Source: Paenibacillus alginolyticus DSM 5050 = NBRC 15375 (GTDB lineage: Bacteria > Bacillota > Bacilli > Paenibacillales > NBRC-103111). From it: 64,000 nucleotides of DNA. Shown in pieces: positions 41,354 to 50,377 of the stretch. The first letter of the stretch is position 1. Each line of letters starts with the position of its first letter. The DNA lies in the NCBI RefSeq assembly GCF_000422905.1, contig NZ_AUGY01000034.1, forward strand, positions 1-64,000, read 5' to 3'. The notes below the pieces were generated by a model. It did no database searches and had not been told where the DNA came from. It saw nothing but the letters and a program-made list of their open reading frames with translations. A program made the position numbers and the translations under genes.

Positions 41354-41641
41354 ATGTCTTCATCTGATCTATTGCTGGACATGAATCAAAAAGCGCTTAA
41401 TCTTCTCCAAGAAGATGCAGATAAAATCGAAAAACTAATCGAAGTGCAAATGGAGAATTTGACAACGCGTCAATGCCCACTGTATGAAGAAGTTTTAGAT
41501 ACGCAAATGTACGGACTTTCTAGAGAAATTGATTTTGCCATTCGAGCGGGACTTATTTCCGAAATACCTGGCAAACAAATTCTCAGCAAGCTTGAACGTA
41601 ATCTTGCGCAGCTATATGAAGCGTTGAATAACAAAAAGTAA
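41354..41641 (+). CDS. ylaN: YlaN family protein (DUF1507/UPF0358)
   Basis: 95 residues, all-helical. [46 protein letters not shown] and [17 protein letters not shown] match YlaN, a small Bacillales protein reported in B. subtilis to be needed under iron limitation and linked to Fur. The frame opens upstream at 41279, but that part is the promoter; ATG 41354 follows GGGGGAAG. In B. subtilis ylaN neighbours ftsW; here ftsW is 1.7 kb away with two genes between. Confidence 0.9.
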   Translation: MSSSDLLLDMNQKALNLLQEDADKIEKLIEVQMENLTTRQCPLYEEVLDTQMYGLSREIDFAIRAGLISEIPGKQILSKLERNLAQLYEALNNKK

Positions 41642-41667
41642 CCCTTCACAATGGGTTACTTTTTTTG
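41634..41667 (+). terminator. Bidirectional terminator between ylaN and the antiporter gene
   Basis: AAAAAGTAACCC (including the ylaN stop) pairs with GGGTTACTTTTT. Confidence 0.9.
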
Positions 41668-41681
41668 TCTTTGTTATGTAT

Positions 41682-42728
41682 TTAGACGAGGAAGAATACG
41701 ACGCCTAGAATGATGTAGACCACGAGCAGCAAAAGTCCTTCATACCAGTTGGTAGAGCCATCTTGGGTTATCGACTTCGTAATAAAGACGGCGACTCCGA
41801 TGGCAGCAATTTCATAGGTGGAGAAGACAATGTTCATAGGAGTTCCACTTACGAAGAAACTGACAAGTATAAGCACAGGAGCTACGAATAAGGCGATCTG
41901 TAACGAACTGCCGATGGCTATTTCTACGGCTGCGCCCATTTTGTTCTTCGTGGCCATCATCACGGCGGCGCTATGCTCTGCGGCATTTCCAATAATGGCA
42001 ATGAGGAATGCACCTACAAACAGCTCAGATAATCCAAATCTATGGGTGACTTCTTCTAATGTACCCACTAACCATTCACTGGTGAAGGCTACCATGACGG
42101 TAGCTAGGATTAGAAAAAGGATGGAAGTTCCTTTGGACCATGCGGCCTCACCATGTTCAATAGCTTCATCAGAAAGTACACTTTTGTGTGTAACCATGGA
42201 AAATAGGAGCCAGAGCAAATAGGCGGCTATCAGTAATATCGCGACGATCATGCTCATTGTTGACGTTTCTTTGGTTGTTAATCCGCCTGCGAAGATGGCT
42301 GGAATGAATAACGCAACAACCCCAAGAATCATTAAGGAAGAATTGTGTGAAGCAAGTTTTACGTTAAATGACTGTTCTTTGAACTTTAATCCACCTGCAA
42401 ATATACTAAGTCCCAGTACAAGCAGCAAATTGCCGATAATGGCTCCGGTAAGACTGGCCTTGACAACATCGAACAATCCGTCTCTAACTAAGAAGTACGC
42501 AATAATTAACTCAGCTGCGTTACCGAATGTTGCATTGAGGAATCCGCCTACGCGCTCACCTGCATAGTGTGCAACGCTTTCCGTGGCTTTACCTAGAAAT
42601 CCAGCTACAAAAATGATCGCTATACAAGCAATAATGAACTGAAGTGTTGAATTCAGATGCATGTAATGAGCGATACCCGTTGTAACGAAAGAAATGATTA
42701 ACCCAATGTAAAACAATTTTCCTTTCAA
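41682..42728 (-). CDS. Ca2+/H+ antiporter (CaCA family, Cax type)
   Basis: 348 residues, about eleven membrane helices. The two inverted alpha-repeat signatures are GFLNATFGNAAELIIA and LIAIIGNAAEHSAAVM with the conserved Asn and Glu of the ion site, and the acidic stretch EAIEHGEAAWSKG joins the halves. It exchanges cytosolic Ca2+ for protons; the B. subtilis homologue is YfkE. The start is TTG, 7 bases after GGGGGG on the minus strand. Confidence 0.92.
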   Translation of the reverse strand: MKGKLFYIGLIISFVTTGIAHYMHLNSTLQFIIACIAIIFVAGFLGKATESVAHYAGERVGGFLNATFGNAAELIIAYFLVRDGLFDVVKASLTGAIIGNLLLVLGLSIFAGGLKFKEQSFNVKLASHNSSLMILGVVALFIPAIFAGGLTTKETSTMSMIVAILLIAAYLLWLLFSMVTHKSVLSDEAIEHGEAAWSKGTSILFLILATVMVAFTSEWLVGTLEEVTHRFGLSELFVGAFLIAIIGNAAEHSAAVMMATKNKMGAAVEIAIGSSLQIALFVAPVLILVSFFVSGTPMNIVFSTYEIAAIGVAVFITKSITQDGSTNWYEGLLLLVVYIILGVVFFLV

Positions 42729-42830
42729 AGTAAACCCCCCGACTCATTCTTTTATTGGAACTTTTTGACTTCTTTTAATATACATACTTTGGAACCCAAT
42801 GTAAATTCGATAAGTCCGTTATCGCTGATC

Positions 42831-42859
42831 TTGCTTTCATCTAGTGAACTTATTACAAT
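42831..42859 (+). promoter_or_regulatory. Promoter of the Asp23-family gene
   Basis: TTGCTT (42831-42836), 17 bases, TACAAT (42854-42859). Predicted start near 42866, only about 9 bases before element A copy 2. Confidence 0.6.
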
Positions 42860-42874
42860 AGATTTATACAGAGT

Positions 42875-42914
42875 GGAGAGACTTTGAGCTTTAAACTTAA
42901 AGGTCCCTATATTA
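42875..42914 (+). promoter_or_regulatory. Hairpin element A (GGAGAG...TCCCTATATTA), copy 2
   Basis: GGA, internal GAGA, stem CTTTGAG / CTTAAAG (one G-U pair) with loop CTTTAAA, G, TCCCTATATTA. Relative to the copy at 735 the stem keeps pairing through a wobble while the loop length differs, as expected for RNA. Lies at the 5' end of the predicted mRNA of the following gene, 5 bases before its ribosome site GAGGAG. Confidence 0.5.
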
Positions 42915-42934
42915 TATATGAGGAGTTGATCTGT

Positions 42935-43315
42935 ATGTCCGAAGACAATCAAACTGGCTTAATTCGTATTTCTGATGATGTAGTATCGACAATTGCAGGA
43001 CTTGCAGCTCTGGAGACAGCAGGCATCGCCGGCATGTCAGGCGGTATCTCGGAAGGCTTAGCTAAGCGACTAAGTGGAAAGAATGTGCAGCGCGGTGTGT
43101 CTGTTGAAGTTGGGCAAGTGGAAGCAGCCATCGATCTGCGTGTGATCGTCAATTACGGTTCCCGTATTCAGGATGTATGCAGGGATCTCCAAGAAAACGT
43201 GAGAGAAGCTGTTGAAAATATGACCGGACTAACCGTGGTGGAAGTCAACGTCAAGGTGGAAGGCGTTGCGTTCAAAGAAGAAGAGACAGCAGACGATCCA
43301 CATCGTGTAAAATAG
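42935..43315 (+). CDS. Asp23/Gls24 family envelope stress protein
   Basis: 126 residues: GLIRISDDVVSTIAGLAALETAGIAGMSGG, then GVSVEVGQVEAAIDLRVIVNYGSRIQDVCRDLQENVREAVENMTGLTVVEVNVKVEGVAF, the full Asp23 domain. Members (YloU, YqhY, Asp23) are cytoplasmic proteins linked to envelope stress and lipid metabolism. GAGGAG before ATG 42935; the longer frame reaches into the leader. Single gene with terminator at 43319. Confidence 0.92.
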   Translation: MSEDNQTGLIRISDDVVSTIAGLAALETAGIAGMSGGISEGLAKRLSGKNVQRGVSVEVGQVEAAIDLRVIVNYGSRIQDVCRDLQENVREAVENMTGLTVVEVNVKVEGVAFKEEETADDPHRVK

Positions 43316-43318
43316 AAG

Positions 43319-43360
43319 AAAGACCCAATGATTTCACTGAAATCGATTGGGTCTTTTTTT
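43319..43360 (+). terminator. Terminator shared by the Asp23 and ftsW genes
   Basis: AAAGACCCAATGATTTC pairs with GAAATCGATTGGGTCTTT, T-run beyond. The last nine codons of ftsW (minus strand) lie within the hairpin. Confidence 0.88.
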
Positions 43361-44503
43361 GGGTTTTGCATCTTCTTTGTGTGTCTGTTCCCGAGATATA
43401 CTGAGCAGGATCCCCATGCTGATAAGTGAGACCATCATGGAGGAGCCGCCGGCTGAAATAAAGGGCAAGGTTACACCTGTTAAAGGGATTGTGTTGGTTA
43501 CTCCGCCGATATTAATAAAGGCTTGAAGGGCAAACATAACCATGATACCAACACCAGTTAGCATACCGAACATATCAGGACTGCGAACTGCAACGAGGAT
43601 GCCTCGCCATAGGAAGATAAGAAAAATAAGTATAAATAAGGCACTGCCAATGAATCCGAGTTCTTCCCCGATAATCGCAAAAATGAAGTCCGTATGAGCT
43701 TCAGGCAAATAATGCAGCTTCTGAATACCTTGACCGAATCCTGCACCGGTCAATCCGCCATGACCAAAAGCGTACAAAGATTGCACAACTTGAAGTCCAT
43801 TCCCTTGAGGATCAGAGAAAGGGTCGAGAAAGGAGGTCAGACGGTTTATCCTGTAATTATTATTGGTGTTTCCTTTGAGCAGGTAAAGGGCAACCCCAAT
43901 AGCGGCAATGGCAACAGAGCCTGTCCCAATAAAGAAAATATGCTTCAAATTGGAGCCGCCGACCATAATGACAATGGCTGCACAAATGAGTAAAATCATA
44001 CAGGAGCCAAAGTCTGGCTGCAGCATGATTAGAAAGCATACAAACCCAACAATAAGTAGTGCAGGGAGCAGCCCCTTCTTGAAATTACGGAACTTCTCTT
44101 CTTTATTACTAATGAGAGAAGCCAAGTAAAGAATAACGATTAACTTGGCGAATTCCGTTGGCTGAATGCCAAATTTACCTACATTAAACCAACTGGCTGC
44201 ACCATTTGCTTTTGATGTAAAAATAACGAGAACGAGCAGCACTACGATAACAAAAAAAGCAGGAAGAACCAACTTTTTCAGCTTGCTGTAGTGGAGGTTC
44301 ATGCAAAAAAGCATGCCGACCGTTCCTATTCCTACGGCCATGAGCTGCTTTTTTGTAAAAAACCATGGATCATTGTTAAATTTTTCATAAAAAGCACTCG
44401 TCATTGAGCTTGCACTGAAGACCATGGCAAGACCGAAGCAAACAAGTACAAAGGTTAAAAAAAGCAGCAGAAAATCCGGCGTTCCTCTTCGAGGGGGATT
44501 CAT
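43334..44503 (-). CDS. ftsW: FtsW/RodA/SpoVE family peptidoglycan glycosyltransferase
   Basis: SEDS polymerase, 389 residues, ten hydrophobic segments. GLAMVFSASS in helix 1, WFNVGKFGIQPTEFAKL, QPDFGSCMIL, and the catalytic extracellular loop LHYLPEAHTDFIFAIIGEELG with the essential Asp, then LTGVTLPFISAGGSS. Works with a class B PBP in septal wall synthesis if truly FtsW; SpoVE or RodA are the alternatives, and the conserved ylaN neighbourhood favours FtsW. Follows the YugN-like gene by 13 bases. Confidence 0.9.
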   Translation of the reverse strand: MNPPRRGTPDFLLLFLTFVLVCFGLAMVFSASSMTSAFYEKFNNDPWFFTKKQLMAVGIGTVGMLFCMNLHYSKLKKLVLPAFFVIVVLLVLVIFTSKANGAASWFNVGKFGIQPTEFAKLIVILYLASLISNKEEKFRNFKKGLLPALLIVGFVCFLIMLQPDFGSCMILLICAAIVIMVGGSNLKHIFFIGTGSVAIAAIGVALYLLKGNTNNNYRINRLTSFLDPFSDPQGNGLQVVQSLYAFGHGGLTGAGFGQGIQKLHYLPEAHTDFIFAIIGEELGFIGSALFILIFLIFLWRGILVAVRSPDMFGMLTGVGIMVMFALQAFINIGGVTNTIPLTGVTLPFISAGGSSMMVSLISMGILLSISREQTHKEDAKPKKRPNRFQ

Positions 44504-44516
44504 GCTGTTTCCTCGC

Positions 44517-44864
44517 CTAGTCTGCTAATAATTGCTGCAGTTGTGCTAATTTTTGATTGGAAATTTTGAGAACGGACTCAGGGATTGGAGAATTGTAATC
44601 CAAGCCATGCGGGAACGTTTCTTTACCTATGTACGCATCTTCTAAGAATAAGATTGCATAAGGAGATTCTAGTTTACCGGATTCAACACGAGCATTTACA
44701 CGTAAGAAATACACGGATTTGCTTGCTTTATCTTCCAATTTAAAATCATAAGTAGCGCGCGTGTATTCCCACTGCCAACGCACGAAACCAAGTTTAGTCG
44801 TTACTTCATCCAGGTGAGCCAAATCGCTTTTTAAGCCTTTTAGGCCAGTTGCTTCAATAATCAC
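44517..44864 (-). CDS. YugN-like family protein
   Basis: 115 residues. IIEATGLKGLKSDLAHLDEVTTKLGFVRWQWEYTRATYDFK matches the N-terminal half of B. subtilis YugN as I remember it; function unknown. The ATG at 44879 overlaps a GGAGG that is spaced 8 bases from GTG 44864, so GTG is chosen. Probably co-transcribed with ftsW. Confidence 0.8.
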   Translation of the reverse strand: MIIEATGLKGLKSDLAHLDEVTTKLGFVRWQWEYTRATYDFKLEDKASKSVYFLRVNARVESGKLESPYAILFLEDAYIGKETFPHGLDYNSPIPESVLKISNQKLAQLQQLLAD

Positions 44865-45069
44865 TTTTAACGCCTCCATATTGTACGTATGCATTCTTTA
44901 TTCATGATAGTATGTTTCCAAAGGTTCTGCAAGTCGATAGCAACGTCAATTTTCTAATATTTGATGGCACTTTACAGATGAAACATGATCATTTATTTGG
45001 TAGAATAGGTTCAATGACACGGGCAAGCGTGAAAAGTTAAGAAACAAGGATGGGCGGAGGATTTTCCTT

Positions 45070-46242
45070 ATGAACGATTTTCAAGCTAGCTTACAAGCGA
45101 ATTATGAAGAAATGGTTGCCTGGAGACGCTACTTACATCAACATCCAGAACTCTCATTCCATGAATATCGCACCGCTGAATTTGTGGCGAATCATTTGCA
45201 AAGTTGGGACATTGAAGTTCGCACAAATGTAGGAGGCAATGGGATTGTCGGACTGCTCCGCGGCAGCAGTGAAGGTCCTACGGTCGCGCTTCGAGCAGAC
45301 ATGGATGCACTTCCTATTCAAGATGAGAAGATGAATTGTGCATACGCTTCACTTACGAAGGGAGTTATGCATGCATGCGGACACGACGCACACACCGCAA
45401 CACTGCTTAGTATTGCCAAAGTGGCGAGTCAGCATCGCTCTCAACTGAAAGGGAATCTGGTTTTCCTGTTCCAGCATGCTGAAGAAATTACGCCCGGTGG
45501 CGCTGATTCCATGATTCAACACGGGGCTCTTGGAGGTGTGGATGCCGTGTTCGGCGTTCATTTATGGACACCATTTCCTGTCGGCCATTTTTATTCCAAA
45601 GCAGGTCCCTTAATGGCGGCACCCGACGAATTCACCATTCACATTCAAGGAAAAGGCGGACATGGAGGTTTGCCTCATCAAACCATTGACAGCATTTATG
45701 TAGCTTCTCAATTAGTTGTAAATCTTCAATCGATCGTAAGTCGACAAGTAGATCCGATAGAACCATGTGTGGTAAGCGTTGGATCCTTCCACGGAGGCTC
45801 TAGCTTCAATGTCATAGCCGAAACGAGTGTGTTGAATGGCACTGTGCGTACTTTCAATGCAGAACTTAGACAAGATGTGAAGGAACGCCTAGAACGGATT
45901 GTACATGCCACCTGTGAGATGTATCAGGCTTCCTATAAGATAAACTATAAATTAGGTTACCCTACAGTTGTTAATGACGGGAAAGAAGCTGAGCGTTTCT
46001 TCAAAGTCGGTACCGAGTTGTTCGGGGCAGAAGCCGTGCACGAATCCCCACTTATTATGGCCGGAGAGGACTTTTCCTATTATTTGAATCACCGACCAGG
46101 TTGTTTTATGTTTGTGGGTGCAGGTAATGTTGAGGCTGGTATCGTTCATCCTCACCATCATCCGAAGTTTGATATTGACGAGAAATCCATGCTAAATGCG
46201 GCAAATTTATTATTAGGAATGGCTTTGGATTATATGGCATGA
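45070..46242 (+). CDS. M20-family amidohydrolase (N-acyl-amino-acid hydrolase type)
   Basis: 390 residues. RRYLHQHPELSFHEYRTAEF opens the protein; LRADMDALPIQ, HACGHDAHTA, FQHAEEITPGGA and MAGEDFSYYL carry the metal ligands of M20D enzymes (the Cys-His, Glu-Glu and His sites). Dimerisation domain with GKGGHGGLPHQTID in the middle. Cleaves N-acyl amino acids, hippurate-like or N-acetyl-cysteine substrates; the exact one is not readable. GGCGGAGG upstream. Confidence 0.9.
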   Translation: MNDFQASLQANYEEMVAWRRYLHQHPELSFHEYRTAEFVANHLQSWDIEVRTNVGGNGIVGLLRGSSEGPTVALRADMDALPIQDEKMNCAYASLTKGVMHACGHDAHTATLLSIAKVASQHRSQLKGNLVFLFQHAEEITPGGADSMIQHGALGGVDAVFGVHLWTPFPVGHFYSKAGPLMAAPDEFTIHIQGKGGHGGLPHQTIDSIYVASQLVVNLQSIVSRQVDPIEPCVVSVGSFHGGSSFNVIAETSVLNGTVRTFNAELRQDVKERLERIVHATCEMYQASYKINYKLGYPTVVNDGKEAERFFKVGTELFGAEAVHESPLIMAGEDFSYYLNHRPGCFMFVGAGNVEAGIVHPHHHPKFDIDEKSMLNAANLLLGMALDYMA

Positions 46243-46305
46243 ATGTCGTCCTTCCTTTGGAGAATGCTATAGAGGTAAGTTAACTCCAAGGAGGGATTAT
46301 GGGAC

Positions 46306-46746
46306 ATGGCAGGTAAAACAGTAAGGGACATCATGAGTAAAGATTGCGTGACCGTTACTCTTCAAGATAATGTATACGAGATCGCTTTGAAAATGAAACA
46401 GCACGATATCGGATTCGTTGCCGTTGTAGAGGGCAAGAAGCTCATTGGTGTTGTAACAGACCGGGACCTTGTTGTTCGCGGATACGCAGAAAAGCATTCT
46501 GGTTCTACTGCTGTCGAGAAGGTAATTACGAAGGATATTGCGACAATAACTCCTGATACAACTGTTGATGAAGCCGCCAAAATGATGGCCAAAGATCAAA
46601 TTCGACGTTTACCTGTAGTAGAGAACGGCGAGCTTGTCGGAATAGTAGCCATCGGTGACCTAGCGGTTCGCGGCAGCTTTGAGGATGAGGCAGGGGAAGC
46701 ACTTAGTAAAATTTCATCTGACAGAATACTAGTCGGCAGTAAATAA
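46306..46746 (+). CDS. Two-CBS-domain protein
   Basis: 146 residues forming one Bateman module: CBS1 TVRDIMSKDCVTV...GVVTDRDLVVRGYA, CBS2 VEKVITKDIATITPDTTVDEAAKMMAKDQIRRLPVVENGELVGIVAIGDLAV. Usually binds adenosine nucleotides and regulates a partner. No effector domain is attached. It is not AcuB (no ACT domain). Preceded by GGAGGG, ends at a terminator. Confidence 0.88.
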   Translation: MAGKTVRDIMSKDCVTVTLQDNVYEIALKMKQHDIGFVAVVEGKKLIGVVTDRDLVVRGYAEKHSGSTAVEKVITKDIATITPDTTVDEAAKMMAKDQIRRLPVVENGELVGIVAIGDLAVRGSFEDEAGEALSKISSDRILVGSK

Positions 46747-46766
46747 GAATGATCCATATATAAAAG

Positions 46767-46810
46767 TAAGCAACCTGTTTCCATTCGATGGAGGTAGGTT
46801 GCTTTTTTTG
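46767..46810 (+). terminator. Terminator of the CBS gene
   Basis: AGTAAGCAACCT...AGGTTGCTTTTTTT with inner TTCCAT/ATGGAG. Confidence 0.88.
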
Positions 46811-46891
46811 TCAGAAAAAATTGTCATCTTTACTACCGATAAGTGATGAGAGATAATGATGCGAAAGGGTAGGGGAGGTTAACAGCTTAGA

Positions 46892-48997
46892 ATGAATAGG
46901 GTCGAACACAGCGCATTTATTGGTGTAATTATTCTAGACGCAGGTTGGCATTATACATATATCAACGAATATGCAGCAAAAATTTTAAATCGTACGCCCG
47001 ATGAATTGTTGGGTAAAGTCGCTTGGGCAGAATTTCCAGCTGCGATACGGTACGCTTGTTACGACCAATTACATAAAGCCTTTAAAAATAAGGTAGAGGT
47101 TCATTTTGAAGAATACATAAAATCGTCCAATCAGTGGGTAAGGGTGAGTGCATATCCATTTGGCGGGAGCTTGCATATTGCACTCCATAAACCGGATTTT
47201 GCTGAAATTAGTTCATTGCTAGAAAGTGAGTATTACCTAAAATATACAGAGAATTTTCAAGATTTAATCACAGTGACTTCCGTAGATGGTAAATTTCGAT
47301 ATTTATCCCCTGCAATTCAACCTCTGCTTGGTTATGAGGTCGATGAAATGGTCGGTACTCGGATCTTGACGTATTGTCATTCAGATGACACGGAGATTCT
47401 GAGGAGTATTTTAATGGATGAAAACCATGCAACTGCTGCAGACCAAGGGATGATCACCTGTCGTTTTTTACATAAAAAAGGTTGGTACGTGTGGTTTGAG
47501 AAAAATTACAAATGGATGTTAGATGAGGATGGCAAAAGAAGTCAGATCTTGGGCATTTGGCGCGATATTACGGAACGTAAGCTGGTCGAGGAACGTTTTG
47601 TTCAAGCCCAAAGGCTTGGACAATTTGGCAGCTTTGAACGATATCTAAACGATGAGTATTGCATATGGTCCGAGGAAATGTATCGTATCCACGGTCTTGA
47701 TCCTTTAGATTCCATGGCATTAAGCGAAGCTATTAAGCCAATCGTATCGGATGATCGCGATAAAGTAGCCCTTGCTTTTGAAACAGCGATTCAGGTTGGA
47801 ATATCAGAAGTCGAGTATAGGATTGTTCGAAATGATGGAGAGGTGCGCCATCTGAAATCTCAAATCGAGCGAGTCATTCGCGATAACGGTCGCACGGCTG
47901 TACGGGGACTCATTCATGATATTACAACGTATAAACAAATTGAAACAGAGCTTAAAAGAAGCAAAGCTAATTTGGAAATTGCGCAAGAAATAGCTGGATT
48001 GGGTCACTATGATTGGGATGTGATCAGGAATGATTTGTATTGGTCAGATGAGTTGTTTGTGCTGTTCCATATGCGCCGTGAATATTTTGGGAATACAATA
48101 GAAGCTTTTTTTAATGCGGTTCATCCGGATGATACAGTTAAAGTGAAAGAGGCCATTCGTGATTCTTTGCATGGCGGTTTACTAGATTTGGTATATCGCA
48201 TTATTGTGAATGAGACTGAGGTCCGAATGATTCATACCATGGCCAAAACGACCTATGACGAATGGGGGAGACCGCTGCGCCTCTTTGGAACGATGCAGGA
48301 TATCACCATACAAAAACAGACAGAAGAGCTTCTTCGCAAAACGGAAAAATTGAATGTTGCTGGACAATTGGCTGCTGGAATCGCACATGAGATTCGTAAT
48401 CCGCTTACGGCACTCAAAGGCTTTGCCAAGCTGATGTGTCAAGCAAACGAAGAAAGCAAGCTTCGGTATTTTCAGATCATGCAGGAAGAATTTAACCGTA
48501 TCGAGCTGATTTTGGGCGAGCTTCTGATTCTAGCTAAGCCACAGGTCGTAGCGTTCAAACCTCACGATACGAAGGCTATTTTAAGTGAAGTCATTGAATT
48601 ACTGAATACAGAGGCAATCATGAGCGATGTGATCATCGAACTAGATTGTGAACCTGATCTTCCTCTGGTTAAATGTGAGCGAAATCAATTGAAGCAGGTT
48701 TTCGTGAATATGATTAAAAATGCCATTGAGGCGATGCCAAATGGAGGCGGCCTGGATGTTTCTGTGAAAAAGGCTGCTGGCGGTGTAGCGCTCTATTTCG
48801 CAGATCAGGGATTGGGTATATCGGAGGAGCGGCTGCCGCGCATAGGGGAACCCTTTTATACGACCAAAGAGAAGGGAACTGGGCTTGGCGTCATGGTGAG
48901 CTTCGCGATTATCGATGAACATCAAGGACATATCGAATATCAAAGTAAGCTTGGCGTTGGCACCACGGTCCTTATCCAACTGCCAGCTTTTTCGTGA
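46892..48997 (+). CDS. Soluble PAS-repeat histidine kinase (sporulation-kinase-like)
   Basis: 701 residues, no membrane segment. Four PAS-type domains (about 5-100, 115-230, 245-345, 370-475), each followed where visible by the PAC-like DITxxK signature; then HisKA with His499 in AAGIAHEIRNPLTALKGF and an HATPase domain (NMIKNAIEAMPNGGG, DQGLGISEERLPRIGEPFYTTKEKGTGLG). The architecture and H-box resemble the Bacillus KinA/KinE phosphorelay kinases that feed Spo0F. No response regulator is adjacent, consistent with an orphan phosphorelay kinase. Signals unknown. Confidence 0.88.
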   Translation: MNRVEHSAFIGVIILDAGWHYTYINEYAAKILNRTPDELLGKVAWAEFPAAIRYACYDQLHKAFKNKVEVHFEEYIKSSNQWVRVSAYPFGGSLHIALHKPDFAEISSLLESEYYLKYTENFQDLITVTSVDGKFRYLSPAIQPLLGYEVDEMVGTRILTYCHSDDTEILRSILMDENHATAADQGMITCRFLHKKGWYVWFEKNYKWMLDEDGKRSQILGIWRDITERKLVEERFVQAQRLGQFGSFERYLNDEYCIWSEEMYRIHGLDPLDSMALSEAIKPIVSDDRDKVALAFETAIQVGISEVEYRIVRNDGEVRHLKSQIERVIRDNGRTAVRGLIHDITTYKQIETELKRSKANLEIAQEIAGLGHYDWDVIRNDLYWSDELFVLFHMRREYFGNTIEAFFNAVHPDDTVKVKEAIRDSLHGGLLDLVYRIIVNETEVRMIHTMAKTTYDEWGRPLRLFGTMQDITIQKQTEELLRKTEKLNVAGQLAAGIAHEIRNPLTALKGFAKLMCQANEESKLRYFQIMQEEFNRIELILGELLILAKPQVVAFKPHDTKAILSEVIELLNTEAIMSDVIIELDCEPDLPLVKCERNQLKQVFVNMIKNAIEAMPNGGGLDVSVKKAAGGVALYFADQGLGISEERLPRIGEPFYTTKEKGTGLGVMVSFAIIDEHQGHIEYQSKLGVGTTVLIQLPAFS

Positions 48998-49011
48998 AAA
49001 AAGGAGGGAAT

Positions 49012-49034
49012 GGACCAGGAAACTGGTCTTTTTT
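49012..49034 (+). terminator. Terminator of the histidine kinase gene
   Basis: GGACCAG-GAAA-CTGGTC with TTTTTT. Confidence 0.88.
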
Positions 49035-49170
49035 CCATTTGTATATATGGTGTAACTGTCAAAGTTCGCAATAAGGAGGTCAATCTGCGACAAGATGCAG
49101 TCTTCTAAATATGCTACATTGATAACGTGTTCAATAATTGTGAATCTAACGAGAAAAAGGTGATAACCAT

Positions 49171-50319
49171 ATGGAGAAAGTAAGGATTGGTATTATTGGT
49201 CTGGGCAATATGGGAACCGGACATGCCAAATATTTGGTGAACAATGAAGTGAAGGGTGCTCAGCTAACCGCAATATGCGAGTTCAGAGCTGACCGCTTGG
49301 AATGGGCAAAAGAAAACCTAGGTGAAGGCGTCCAATTATTCGACAATCTCGATACATTCCTTACTTCTGGGACCGTTGACGGTGTATTGATTGCGACTCC
49401 TCACTATGATCACCCAGAGGTAGCTGCCCGCTCATTTGAAGCCGGACTCCATGTGTTGTGTGAGAAACCAGCAGGTGTTTACACGAAACAAGTTCGTCAA
49501 ATGAACGAAGCGGCGCAAGCTTCAGGAAAAGTATTCAGTATGATGTACAATCAACGTACAAATCCATTATATAAAAAGTTGAAGGATCTTGTTTCTTCCG
49601 GTGAGCTTGGTGAAATCCGCAGAACGAACTGGATCATTACGAATTGGTACAGATCCCAAAGCTACTACGATTCAGGCGGCTGGCGTGCAACATGGGCAGG
49701 CGAAGGCGGCGGTGTACTCATTAACCAGGATCCGCATCAGCTTGACTTGTGGCAGTGGACGATCGATATGATGCCTAAACGGGTTCGTGCATTTTGTTAT
49801 TTCGGAAAGCATCGCAACATCGAAGTAGAGGACGATGTAACCGCATTCGTAGAATATGAGAATGGCGCTACAGGTTTATTCGTTACAACAACAGGCGAAG
49901 CTCCAGGAACGAACCGGTTCGAATTGTCTGGTGACCGCGGTAAAATTGTGATCGAGGATGGCAAGCTGACATTTTGGCGTTTGCGTGTATCCGAGAGAGA
50001 ATTTAATGAAACCTATAAGGGTGGATTTGGTCAACCGGAGTGCTGGAAATGCGAGATTCCAATTGAAGGGCAAGAAACAGGCCACAAAGGCATCACGCAA
50101 AACTGGGTGGATGCCATTCTGCATGGCACGCCATTGGTCGCTCCAGGGGAAGAAGGAATCAAAGGACTGATGCTATCCAATGCTATGCTGTTGTCGACGT
50201 GGACAGACAATTGGGTAGATCTGCCGATCGACGAGGAACTGTTCGAGCAGCATTTGCAAGATAAAATTAAAAATTCCACTGTCAATAAAGAGGCTGGTTT
50301 TAAAACACTTGTAGTCTAA
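49171..50319 (+). CDS. Gfo/Idh/MocA oxidoreductase 1
   Basis: 382 residues. N-terminal Rossmann domain with GIIGLGNMGTGHAKYL, and VLCEKPAG with the EKP lysine that helps hydride transfer; C-terminal alpha/beta domain with GGGVLINQDPHQLDLWQW carrying the conserved Asp-His. Probably an NAD-linked inositol/sugar dehydrogenase; the substrate is unknown. GAAAAAGGTGATAA precedes ATG 49171. Likely an operon with the next gene 58 bases on. Confidence 0.9.
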   Translation: MEKVRIGIIGLGNMGTGHAKYLVNNEVKGAQLTAICEFRADRLEWAKENLGEGVQLFDNLDTFLTSGTVDGVLIATPHYDHPEVAARSFEAGLHVLCEKPAGVYTKQVRQMNEAAQASGKVFSMMYNQRTNPLYKKLKDLVSSGELGEIRRTNWIITNWYRSQSYYDSGGWRATWAGEGGGVLINQDPHQLDLWQWTIDMMPKRVRAFCYFGKHRNIEVEDDVTAFVEYENGATGLFVTTTGEAPGTNRFELSGDRGKIVIEDGKLTFWRLRVSEREFNETYKGGFGQPECWKCEIPIEGQETGHKGITQNWVDAILHGTPLVAPGEEGIKGLMLSNAMLLSTWTDNWVDLPIDEELFEQHLQDKIKNSTVNKEAGFKTLVV

Positions 50320-50377
50320 AAACATGAACACCTCGCGCTAATGCGTACATGGGGTAAGATGGTGGAGGAATTGGGAC

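Noticed and set aside
42752-42952. 66-codon open frame on the minus strand between the antiporter and asp23 genes
   Set aside because: It overlaps the asp23 start, its leader element and promoter, has no ribosome site, and matches nothing I recognise. I treat it as a chance frame.
46306-46746. acuB
   Set aside because: The protein has two CBS domains but no ACT domain and is far from acuA and acuC.
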